Positions 23,999 through 31,455 of a stretch of 64,000 nucleotides of DNA are shown in pieces. Position numbers and translations under genes: made by a program. Location of the stretch: positions 50,434 through 114,433 of the forward strand of contig MFYT01000071.1 in the NCBI GenBank assembly GCA_001789205.1, given 5' to 3'. Numbering within the stretch: position 1 is the first letter of the stretch; each line of letters starts with the position of its first letter. The notes below the pieces were generated by a model. The model saw nothing but the letters and a program-made list of their open reading frames with translations. It was not told the origin of the DNA and made no database searches. This DNA is from Candidatus Raymondbacteria bacterium RIFOXYA2_FULL_49_16 (lineage in GTDB: Bacteria > Fibrobacterota > OXYB2-FULL-49-7 > XYB2-FULL-49-35).

Positions 23999-25390
23999 AT
24001 GCTGACAAATAGTGACATAATGCAGTTGATCGCCAAAGGCGAGTCCCAGTCAGCTGAGTTTAAGCTTTCAATGGCGCCTGATGTCATTGAAACTTTGTGC
24101 GCTTTTGCCAATACAAACGGCGGTTCTGTTTTGCTTGGCGTTTCCGATAATGGCGCTGTCAAAGGAGTGGTTTGCGGCAAGGAAACCGTTCAGCAATGGA
24201 TAAATCAAATAAAAAACACGACAATGCCTTCCATTGTTCCAGATACTGAAGAAGTCGATTTTGACGGGAAAACCGTTGTGGCTTTCACTGTGCAGGAATA
24301 TCCAATCAAGCCGGTTGCATGCAAGGGGCGCTATTATAAGCGCGCTAAAAACGCCAACGTTCAGATGTCCGTTACGGAAGTTGTCAATTCGCATCTAAAG
24401 GCATGCAATACGAGTTGGGATTGCTATCCGGATCAGCAGCATCAGCTGGACAGCATCTCGCTCGAAAAAGTCGCCCGTTTCGTGGCACGGGCAAACCAGG
24501 AAAGGGAAAACCCTATTATTGACCCGCCCTTGGGTGTTCTGTATAAATACGAGTTGTTTCGAGACGACCGGATTACCTACGCGGCTTTCCTTTTGTTCAT
24601 GGAGTGTGAAAGCTCCCTCTCAACAATTGAGCTTGGAAGGTTCCAGACAGAGACCATTATCAAGGATGGCGCCCGCTTTAAGACTGATTTGTTTGCCGAA
24701 GTGGACGGGGTCCTTGCCTTCATCAAAAAACATATCAATAAAAATATTGTTATCACCGGAGATCCACAGCACCATGAGGTTTGGGAATACCCCATTGAAG
24801 CTCTTCGGGAAATTATCATAAATGCCATTATCCACAGGGACTATTCTCTCAGTTCGGATACGGTCATCAAGGTTTTTGATGATAGAATTGAGTTCTATAA
24901 TCCCGGAAAACTGCCCGTGGGTTTGTCTGTCGAAAAGCTTGTTTCCGGGGAATATGTCTCCACTCCCCGAAATAAAAAGATTGCGGAAATATTCAAGGAG
25001 GCTGGCCTTATTGAAAAGTACGGGGCCGGCATCAGGCGCATATTTCGCGCTTTTAACGAAATGGGCGCCCGGCGGCCTGAAATTGTTGAGATTGGAGAAG
25101 GGTTCCGGATTACAGTTTTTGCTACCCCCCAAGCTACCCCCCCAATCACCCCCCCAATCACCCCCCCAATCACCCCCCCAATTGGCGACGATACAACAAG
25201 TAGAAAAAACTTGAGTGAGCGGATACTACAGCTGATTACATTGGAACCAAATCTATTGAGCAGTGATATTGCACAACGATTTGATTTAAAACGTGATACG
25301 GTGAAAGAATATTTGGAAAAGTTGAAAAGGGAAAATTTTATTCGATGGATTGGAAATACTCGAAAAGGACATTGGGAGATTCTGAAATGA
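23999..25390 (+). CDS. AlbA_2 / GHKL-ATPase / winged-helix protein, second copy
   Basis: A 463-residue protein from ATG 23999, 10 bp after GGGGAG; GTG 23990 is also in frame. AlbA_2 domain at about 5-110 (GESQSAEFKLS, AFANTNGGSVLLGVSDNG), ATPase part at about 245-360 (EIIINAIIHRDYSLSS, DDRIEFYNPG, EKYGAGIRRI) and a terminal winged helix (SSDIAQRFDLKRDTVKEYLE). The linker is TPPITPPITPPITPPI, coded by a tandem repeat at about 25137-25182. Same architecture as 12027 but low identity, so an independent module. It fills the hydrolase-pseI junction. Confidence 0.88.
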   Translation: MLTNSDIMQLIAKGESQSAEFKLSMAPDVIETLCAFANTNGGSVLLGVSDNGAVKGVVCGKETVQQWINQIKNTTMPSIVPDTEEVDFDGKTVVAFTVQEYPIKPVACKGRYYKRAKNANVQMSVTEVVNSHLKACNTSWDCYPDQQHQLDSISLEKVARFVARANQERENPIIDPPLGVLYKYELFRDDRITYAAFLLFMECESSLSTIELGRFQTETIIKDGARFKTDLFAEVDGVLAFIKKHINKNIVITGDPQHHEVWEYPIEALREIIINAIIHRDYSLSSDTVIKVFDDRIEFYNPGKLPVGLSVEKLVSGEYVSTPRNKKIAEIFKEAGLIEKYGAGIRRIFRAFNEMGARRPEIVEIGEGFRITVFATPQATPPITPPITPPITPPIGDDTTSRKNLSERILQLITLEPNLLSSDIAQRFDLKRDTVKEYLEKLKRENFIRWIGNTRKGHWEILK

Positions 25391-25410
25391 AAAAATATAA
25401 TGTGCTTTCA

Positions 25411-25472
25411 GTTTTAACCCCGACCTTGACCTTCTTCTCTTCCTTGGCCTCAACCTCAACCTCAACCTTCCC
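25411..25472. repeat. CTYRRC hexamer tract 10
   Basis: CTTGAC, CT-only stretch, CTTGGC, three CTCAAC-type units, ending at the ATG of the intact pseI. The tract is nearly the same as 11881-11940. Confidence 0.87.
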
Positions 25473-26486
25473 ATGACCCAATCTCCCTGTTTCATCATCG
25501 CCGAGATGTCCGCGAACCACAACCATGACTTTGCCAAGGCCAAACGCATGGTCAGGATCGCCAAAGAGTGCGGTGCCGATGCCATCAAGCTGCAGACCTA
25601 CACGGCAGATACCATGACCATTGATTGCGACAACAGGTATTTCCGGATAAACAAAGGCTTGTGGAAAGGGGAGACCCTTTACAGTCTCTACAAGAAGGCC
25701 GCAATGCCGTGGGAATGGCAGCCAAAACTCAAAGCCTATGCTGATAAAATCGGTATTACCCTGTTCTCAACGGCCTTTGACAAGACTTCGGTCGATTTTT
25801 TGGAAAAAATGAAAGTCCCAGTGCATAAAATCGCCTCGTTTGAACTTGTAGATATTCCACTCATCCGTTATATGGCATCGAAAAAGAAGCCCATTATAAT
25901 GTCCACGGGCATGGCTTCTCTGGATGAAATCAGGCTGGCGGTTTCAACTGCGCGAAAAGCAGGGTGCAAACAGCTCGCGTTGCTGAAATGCACCAGCGCC
26001 TACCCTGCGCCCCTGGATGAAATAAACCTTGCTGCCATGCAGACCCTGGCCAATGAATTTAAAGTCCCGGTTGGCTTGTCTGATCATTCCATGGAGCCGC
26101 TGGTGCCGGTAACTGCTGTAGCAATGGGGGCGTGTATAATCGAGAAGCATTTTACTGAATCGCGCAAAGATGGCGGTCCAGACGCTGCTTTTTCGCTGGA
26201 GCCGGATGAACTTGTATTGATGGTTAAATCCATAAGAAAATTGGAAAAAATCAAGGGATTAGATACCATTAAAACAGGTAAACACGAGGCGCAAAATTTA
26301 AATTTCAGGAAATCACTGTTTGTTACAGCGGAAATGAAGAAAGGCGAACGCTTTTCTCACGAAAATGTCCGTTCGATCCGGCCGGGTCATGGCCTGCTGC
26401 CAAGGTTTATGACTGACGTAATAGGGAAGAAGGCCAGCATGAACATTCCGCGTGGTACGCCGCTTTTAAAGGGCCATATGGCATAG
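25473..26486 (+). CDS. pseI: pseudaminic acid synthase, PseI
   Basis: A 337-residue NeuB-family enzyme: TIM barrel (FIIAEMSANHNHDFAKAKRM, ADAIKLQTYTADTMTID, LFSTAFDKTSVDFLE, IMSTGMASLDEI, LKCTSAYPAP, GLSDHS) and a C-terminal SAF domain (FRKSLFVTAEMKKGERF, RPGHGLLPRF). PseI condenses 6-deoxy-AltdiNAc with phosphoenolpyruvate. LWKGETLYSLYKKA is PseI-type rather than NeuB/LegI-type. The first about 5 residues (MTQS) come from the tract-linked sequence and replace the native N-terminus seen at 21236. The ATG has only pyrimidines upstream, so no Shine-Dalgarno. Confidence 0.93.
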   Translation: MTQSPCFIIAEMSANHNHDFAKAKRMVRIAKECGADAIKLQTYTADTMTIDCDNRYFRINKGLWKGETLYSLYKKAAMPWEWQPKLKAYADKIGITLFSTAFDKTSVDFLEKMKVPVHKIASFELVDIPLIRYMASKKKPIIMSTGMASLDEIRLAVSTARKAGCKQLALLKCTSAYPAPLDEINLAAMQTLANEFKVPVGLSDHSMEPLVPVTAVAMGACIIEKHFTESRKDGGPDAAFSLEPDELVLMVKSIRKLEKIKGLDTIKTGKHEAQNLNFRKSLFVTAEMKKGERFSHENVRSIRPGHGLLPRFMTDVIGKKASMNIPRGTPLLKGHMA

Positions 26487-26488
26487 AT

Positions 26489-26944
26489 ATGGAATTAAGA
26501 AACGCACGGCCTGAAGACATGATGGTTCTTTTCAGGTGGGCAAATGACCCTGATGTTCGGAAAAATTCATTTTCCACTAAAGAAATCGGGCTGGCTGAAC
26601 ACAAGAACTGGTTTGCAGGCAAACTTGCCTCTTTTGATTCAAGAATATTGATCGGCTGGCAGGACAACGATCCTGTTGGCGTTGTCCGATTTGAACGATC
26701 AGGGAAACAGGCTGTGGTTGGCATCAATCTGGACAAGCAATGGAGAGGCAAAGGGTTGGGAGGAAAATTGCTCGAAATGGGGATTGTGGACGTAAAAACT
26801 GAAAAATTCGTGGATAAAATAACAGCATATATAAAATCTTTCAACGATGCGTCTGTTAAAATGTTTCTCAAGGCTGGTTTCAAGGAAATTGAAAACACTG
26901 AACTTTCGCAGTACCAGGATTCCAGGAAATTCGTTCTAGAATGA
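26489..26944 (+). CDS. GNAT acetyltransferase, PseH-like
   Basis: A 151-residue GNAT protein: MELRNARPEDMMVLFRWAND, VRKNSFSTKEIGLAEHKNWF, VGINLDKQWRGKGLGGKLLE (acetyl-CoA loop R-G-K-G-L-G). The opening and the N-S-F region match PseH/NeuD-like N-acetyltransferases that acetylate the 4-amino group made by PseC. It starts 2 bp after pseI and overlaps the next gene by 4 bp. PseG (the UDP-sugar hydrolase) is not clearly present in the window. Confidence 0.8.
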   Translation: MELRNARPEDMMVLFRWANDPDVRKNSFSTKEIGLAEHKNWFAGKLASFDSRILIGWQDNDPVGVVRFERSGKQAVVGINLDKQWRGKGLGGKLLEMGIVDVKTEKFVDKITAYIKSFNDASVKMFLKAGFKEIENTELSQYQDSRKFVLE

Positions 26945-27540
26945 ACGTACATATTTTTATTCAAGCACGTTTCTCTTCCACAAGGCTTCCGGGCAAGGTG
27001 CTTCTGCCTGTTGATAGATTGCCCGTTGTTGCGTTATGCGCCAGACGCGCTGCCAACACAGGCCTGGATGTGACTGTACTGACTTCAACAGATAAAACAG
27101 ATGATGTTGTTGAAGCGGTATTGTCACGATACGATATCCCATGTTTCCGTGGGCCACTGAATAATGTTTTTAAACGATTTCTCTTGGCTTCTGCGCAATT
27201 CCCCGATGCTGATATAATAGTCAGGCTTACGGCTGATAACCTGCTTCCGGATGGTTCTTTTATTCAGGAACTTGTGGACCAGTTGCGGAAAGAAAGACTG
27301 AATTATCTTGGCACATCATCGCCCGAAGATAGCCTGCCCTATGGCCTCAGCGCCGAAGCCTTCACTATGGCATCCCTGCGATCCATGGAAAAATATGCCA
27401 ATGATCCGGCAGTCTTGGAACACGTCACCCCAAAGTTACGCGCTGATAATTCAGGCAAATTATTCAAGCCTCAGGTTCTCAGACAGAAGAATGCCCCCTT
27501 AACAAGGGGGGGCAGGAGGGGATCAATTTCAGCCATTTGA
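26941..27540 (+). CDS. SpsF-like cytidylyltransferase, N-terminal half of a split fusion
   Basis: A GT-A nucleotidyltransferase domain: VHIFIQARFSSTRLPGKVLL, VTVLTSTDKTDDVVE, DIIVRLTADNLLPDG, PYGLSAEAFT. It is homologous to the first half of 7567-9174. A 35-bp palindromic insertion at 27493-27527 changes the frame, adding a foreign tail (APLTRGGRRGSISAI) and a stop at 27538. The AKR half then opens as a separate ORF overlapping by 4 bp. Both domains could still be made as separate proteins. Confidence 0.87.
   Translation: MNVHIFIQARFSSTRLPGKVLLPVDRLPVVALCARRAANTGLDVTVLTSTDKTDDVVEAVLSRYDIPCFRGPLNNVFKRFLLASAQFPDADIIVRLTADNLLPDGSFIQELVDQLRKERLNYLGTSSPEDSLPYGLSAEAFTMASLRSMEKYANDPAVLEHVTPKLRADNSGKLFKPQVLRQKNAPLTRGGRRGSISAI
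27493..27527. repeat. 35-bp palindromic insertion (CCCCCTTAACAAGGGGG type)
   Basis: Arms CCCCCTT and AAGGGGG around AAC, followed by a GGCAGGAGGGGAT tail. AAT flanks both sides, as a 3-bp target duplication would. Removing it joins QKN to FSHLRCTIDT and restores one fusion frame. Related G-rich palindromes are at 42333, 43448 and 58270. Confidence 0.85.
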
Positions 27541-28598
27541 GATGTACAATCGACACGAAAGCCGATTATAACCGCATCCAAAGGCTTTTTAAGGGGTGTA
27601 GAAACCCGGAAAAGGTCTCATGGCTGGATCTCCAAAAATTGGCCAAGCTGCCTGGAGAGCCGCTATTCAGGGTGCCCTTCTCAGTCAAAAAAGGGGTAGT
27701 ACACAGCAGCATGACTTTGGGCACTGTTCAGCTTGGATTGGCTTATGGAGTCGCAAATAAAAAAGGCATGCCGTTGGAGAAACAAGCTGCCAAAATTATC
27801 CATGAAGCAATAAAACATGGCGTCGTAACAATAGATACGGCAATGGCTTATGGTGAGGCTGAAAAGCGAATTGGAAAAGCGCTTGAAGGAGGGTTGGCCT
27901 CGCAGGTCAGGGTGATCACCAAGCTCGCACCAAATTGCACAACCGCCGCTGATGTTGAAGCAAGTATTCATGCGTCATGCAGGAACCTGGTACAAAAAAA
28001 ACTGCACACGGTTCTTCTCCATCGCTGGGGCATGCATAAATATTCAAAAGCCTGGGAACCGCTTGTAGATTTCATGAAGGCTGGTGTTGTGCAGAATATC
28101 GGCGTCTCAGTACAAAACCCCGAAGAACTTATGGAAGCCCTGCAGGAAAAAGTCGTTTCACATATACAGCTACCCTTTAATATCCTTGATTGGCGCTGGC
28201 GAGAGCCGAATGTTCAGAAAGCCATACAAACAAGGCCGGATGTCATTATTCATGTCCGCAGTGTTCTATTGCAGGGGTTGCTTATCTCTCCTGCAAGGAT
28301 ATGGCCGGTAATACATGGTTTTAATAACAGGGCAACTATAAAAATGCTGGATAAATTTGCCAAGTCGTTTAAACGGAAAAATATAACAGATCTATGTATT
28401 GCATATGTCCGCGCCCAGTCATGGATAACCAGCCTTGTGATTGGCCTGGAAACCATTGCACAGCTTAAAGAAAACATGGAACTGTTTTTAAAACCAAAGC
28501 TTACGCCGGAACAATGTGAAATTATTCACAAAGGTTTTGATCAAAATATTCCCATTGAATTGCTTGATCCATCACAATGGGCGAATCGGGAAAAATGA
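27537..28598 (+). CDS. aldo/keto reductase, C-terminal half of the split fusion
   Basis: A 353-residue ORF whose first residues (RCTIDTKADYNRIQRLFKGC) still belong to the cytidylyltransferase domain, followed by a full AKR barrel: MTLGTVQLGLAYGVAN, VTIDTAMAYGEAEKRIG (catalytic Asp and Tyr), VLLHRWGM, IQLPFNILDWRW, VIGLETIAQLKEN. The TTG at 27537 overlaps the upstream stop, so translation may restart. The next gene starts at 28595 inside its stop (ATGA). Confidence 0.85.
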   Translation: MRCTIDTKADYNRIQRLFKGCRNPEKVSWLDLQKLAKLPGEPLFRVPFSVKKGVVHSSMTLGTVQLGLAYGVANKKGMPLEKQAAKIIHEAIKHGVVTIDTAMAYGEAEKRIGKALEGGLASQVRVITKLAPNCTTAADVEASIHASCRNLVQKKLHTVLLHRWGMHKYSKAWEPLVDFMKAGVVQNIGVSVQNPEELMEALQEKVVSHIQLPFNILDWRWREPNVQKAIQTRPDVIIHVRSVLLQGLLISPARIWPVIHGFNNRATIKMLDKFAKSFKRKNITDLCIAYVRAQSWITSLVIGLETIAQLKENMELFLKPKLTPEQCEIIHKGFDQNIPIELLDPSQWANREK

Positions 28599-29746
28599 CA
28601 AAAAATCTATATCGCCGGATAGTTAAAATACTTGATGCCGCAAAGGTCAATGCTGTCCGGTCAGTCAATTCAACGCAAGTGGTCGCTAACTGGCTCATAG
28701 GCAGGGAGATCGTCGAGGAGGAACAAGAAGGGCGTTTCAGGGCTGAATACGGCAAGCGTTCGATGGAAGAGCTTGCGGAAAGGCTCTCGGCCGGATATGG
28801 CCATGGTTATTCCCTGCAGAATCTCTTCTACATGCGTCAGTTTTATGCTGAATATCCGGCGCTTTTAAAAGGACCAAGGATTTTCCACGCATCGCGTGGG
28901 AAATCCATTCCGGACAGCCGTAACATGGAATTCCCGATTTTCCACGCACTGCGTGGAAAATCGTGGGTGCCTGGAAGTTTGAATCCAAATCTATCCTGGA
29001 CGCATTATCGAACATTGCTCAGAGTGAAGAAAGAGGATGCCCGCGCTTTTTACGAAATTGAGGCTGTTAAAAACAATTGGTTCGCCCGTGAACTGGAAAG
29101 GCAGATAAACAGCCTTTTCTTTGAACGGCTCGCCTTAAGCAGGGATAAGAAAGGGTTGCGGGGTCTTGCGGCAAAAGGCCATGAAATCAAAAATCCCTCA
29201 GATGCGATCAAGGACCCTGTCGTGCTCGAGTTTCTTGGCATTCCGGAAAGTCCAAAACTTGTTGAAACGACCCTTGAAGAGGCGCTGATCAATAATCTCC
29301 AGACATTTCTGTTGGAAATGGGAAAAGGTTTTGCGTTTGTGGCACGCCAGGACCGCATAACCCTTGACGGCGACCATTTCTATGTTGACCTTGTTTTTTA
29401 CCATACGATGTTAAAACGATATGTATTGATCGATTTAAAGGTCGGCAAGCTGACCCATCAGGATCTTGGCCAGCTTCAACTCTATGTAAACTATTTCGAC
29501 AGGGAAAGGCTTGCTCCCGGTGATAATAATACGATAGGGTTGATATTATGTACCGACAAAAATGATGCGGTAGTTAAATATACGCTTGGCACAGATGACC
29601 GGGAAAAAATATTTGCCAGCCGGTATAGACTGCTGCTGCCGACCGAAGCGGAATTGAAAGCTGAAATTAAGAGAGAGATGATGGATTTTAGCGGGACTGG
29701 GCAGCCAGTGGCTCACCCAGCAATAAAAAAGCGAGGCAAAAAGTGA
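28595..29746 (+). CDS. DUF1016 PDDEXK nuclease-like protein, third copy
   Basis: A 383-residue protein from ATG 28595 (ATGA overlap with the AKR stop). DUF1016 domain at about 5-90 (ANWLIGREIVEEEQEG, YGHGYSLQNLFYMRQFY) and PDDEXK domain at about 245-370 (DHFYVDLVFYHTMLKRYVLI, DLK, GLILCTDKNDAVVKYTL). It is a different subtype from the 13656 gene. The linker has two FHA-x-RGKS repeats, each coded by a palindrome (28878-28906 and 28936-28962). Its 3' end is duplicated at 20690-20997. It separates the AKR from the SDR gene. Confidence 0.9.
   Translation: MTKNLYRRIVKILDAAKVNAVRSVNSTQVVANWLIGREIVEEEQEGRFRAEYGKRSMEELAERLSAGYGHGYSLQNLFYMRQFYAEYPALLKGPRIFHASRGKSIPDSRNMEFPIFHALRGKSWVPGSLNPNLSWTHYRTLLRVKKEDARAFYEIEAVKNNWFARELERQINSLFFERLALSRDKKGLRGLAAKGHEIKNPSDAIKDPVVLEFLGIPESPKLVETTLEEALINNLQTFLLEMGKGFAFVARQDRITLDGDHFYVDLVFYHTMLKRYVLIDLKVGKLTHQDLGQLQLYVNYFDRERLAPGDNNTIGLILCTDKNDAVVKYTLGTDDREKIFASRYRLLLPTEAELKAEIKREMMDFSGTGQPVAHPAIKKRGKK
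28878..28962. repeat. two palindromes inside third DUF1016 linker
   Basis: The second, 28936-28962, is perfect: 13-bp arms GATTTTCCACGCA around one base. The first, 28878-28906, has 13-bp arms with one mismatch. They share the GATTTTCCACGC arm, so they are also a direct repeat. Confidence 0.9.
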
Positions 29747-30570
29747 AAATTCAATCATTACAAAACAGGCATATCTCCGAACTTTTTTCACTCCAAGGCA
29801 GAGTCGCCCTTATCACCGGCGCGGCCGGCCACCTGGGTTCAGCCATGACAGAGGGGCTCTGTGAAGCTGGCGCACGAGTCCTTATCAATGGAAGGGATGG
29901 CAAAACCCTGCAAGCACTTAATGATCAATTATCGGGCAGAGGGTATGATATTCATTCAATCAGGGCGGATATCACGACTGTTGCCGGTAGAAAGATTATC
30001 GTTAATGCTGTAAAACAAATCGGCAAACTGCACATTTTGGTGAATAACGCATACAACCCTTCAACAGGGACCATGGAAACGTCTCTGGAAAAAGATTTCA
30101 CCCATGCGTATGACATAGCTGTTGTGGCAGCTTTTAGCCTTATGAAAGGCTTAAAGAAGTATTTATGCCTGGGAACGCAGGGATCCAAATCTTTCTCTTC
30201 CGTAATAAATATTTGTTCCATGTATGGAACGGTCAGTCCGGACCTTGGTATCTATGCAGGTAAGGGACATGAGAATCCGCCGTATTACGGCGCAGCAAAG
30301 GCCGCATTACTGCAACTGACCCGCTACGTAGCCTGCGAATGGGGCAGCCAGGGCATCCGTGTCAATGCCATATCCCCAGGGCCGTTTCCCAAAGCACAGA
30401 TAAAGGTTTCTTTTCCTGAGTTGCTTAAAAACTTCAAAAAGAAGAACCCTTTGGGGCGCATAGGCGATCCCGTTGAACTGAAGGGGGCGCTGGTATTTCT
30501 GGCTTCAGAAGCTTCTTCGTATGTTACAGGAGCGAATATACCGGTTGATGGCGGGTGGACTGCGTGGTGA
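29743..30570 (+). CDS. SDR oxidoreductase (PtmA-like)
   Basis: A 275-residue classical SDR starting at GTG 29743, 4-bp overlap. It has ALITGAAGHLGSAM, LVNNAYNP, a catalytic Ser in INICSMYGTVSPD, PYYGAAKAALLQ (Y-x3-K), and ISPGPFPK, ending YVTGANIPVDGGWTAW. In Campylobacter flagellin glycosylation loci an SDR (PtmA) precedes a cytidylyltransferase (PtmB); the same order exists here once the AbiE insertion is removed. Its 5' end is duplicated at 18614 and 20994 and its last 12 codons at 32411-32458. Confidence 0.88.
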   Translation: MKIQSLQNRHISELFSLQGRVALITGAAGHLGSAMTEGLCEAGARVLINGRDGKTLQALNDQLSGRGYDIHSIRADITTVAGRKIIVNAVKQIGKLHILVNNAYNPSTGTMETSLEKDFTHAYDIAVVAAFSLMKGLKKYLCLGTQGSKSFSSVINICSMYGTVSPDLGIYAGKGHENPPYYGAAKAALLQLTRYVACEWGSQGIRVNAISPGPFPKAQIKVSFPELLKNFKKKNPLGRIGDPVELKGALVFLASEASSYVTGANIPVDGGWTAW

Positions 30571-30651
30571 TAATCAATTTATCACCTCGTAAGGGAGCAA
30601 AAATAGTATTTACTCGCCCAAAGCCACCGAAAGTATTATTTTAAGATAGTA

Positions 30652-31455
30652 ATGACTAATAATAACAATGGTCACCATATAAGTGATTTTACAAGGGATT
30701 TGGTTGCTTCTGGTAAATATCATTTCACGACCAAAGATGCTTGCATAGGCTTGGGTTCTTCCGTGCATGCCGTTCGCGCAGCATTGAGTAGGATTGCCAG
30801 GCGTGGTGATATTACCAGTCCATTTAGAGGTTTCTATGTGATTGTGCCGCCGGAGTACCGCAGCACGGGCTGTCTTCCAGCACCGCAATTCATCCCTCAA
30901 CTAGCCGCCCATATCGGAATAAATTATTATGTCGCTCTTTTGAGCGCGGCTGAGTATCATGGAGCAGCGCATCAACGACCACAGGTATTTCAAGTTATGG
31001 TTGAGAAAAATCGGAAACGAATCGAATGTGGCAGTGTTAAAATTGCGTTTATCGCACGGAAAAGAATGTCCAATGTGGCTACCATGGACATTAACACACC
31101 TCGAGGATTTCTGTGCGTGTCTACATCAGAAGCAACAGCACTGGACTGCATTGGTTACCCAGGCCACTGCGGTGGATTGAGTAATGTGGCAGGAATAATA
31201 GCGGAACTTGCGGAATCAATGAAGTCGGATAAACTGGTAACCGCAGCCAAGGCATGCCCTATCAGTTGGGTGCAGCGTCTTGGGTATATTTTAGAATTGG
31301 TGGGAGCGGAGGACCTTAAAAAGGTATTGGCCAGTTATGTTGCCAAACATGCAAAAGCGCCTGCGTTGTTGGACCCATATTTGCGGCATACCCCTACGAC
31401 CTATCTGCGCACCTGGAAGCTCTTGCTGAACAAAAAAGTGCAATTTGAGAAATGA
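30652..31455 (+). CDS. AbiEi-type antitoxin/regulator
   Basis: A 267-residue protein. N-terminal winged helix at about 15-65 (FTTKDACIGLGSSVHAVRAA, RRGDITSPFRGFYVI), then the AbiEi C-terminal domain with YYVALLSAAEYHGAAHQRPQ, STSEATALDCIGYP. AbiEi represses the operon and blocks AbiEii in a type IV system. The next gene overlaps by 4 bp. The pair separates the SDR from the cytidylyltransferase and is followed by a tract and a copy of the SDR end. Confidence 0.88.
   Translation: MTNNNNGHHISDFTRDLVASGKYHFTTKDACIGLGSSVHAVRAALSRIARRGDITSPFRGFYVIVPPEYRSTGCLPAPQFIPQLAAHIGINYYVALLSAAEYHGAAHQRPQVFQVMVEKNRKRIECGSVKIAFIARKRMSNVATMDINTPRGFLCVSTSEATALDCIGYPGHCGGLSNVAGIIAELAESMKSDKLVTAAKACPISWVQRLGYILELVGAEDLKKVLASYVAKHAKAPALLDPYLRHTPTTYLRTWKLLLNKKVQFEK

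Noticed and set aside
10716-25472. Mosaic considered as a prophage, integron or transposon
   Set aside because: No integrase, transposase, attC-like sites, tRNA target or phage structural gene was found, and the module borders are host-gene stubs and tracts.
11719-25526. Recurrent minus-strand ORFs beginning M-V-V-V-R-G-H-L-G-D-D-E (11719-11994, 13434-13745, 21080-21322, 25338-25526) with Val-Glu/Lys repeat tails
   Set aside because: They are the exact antisense of the pseI 5' end plus the hexamer tract, so their similarity to each other is explained by the duplicated DNA. No ribosome-binding site or independent conservation can be shown.
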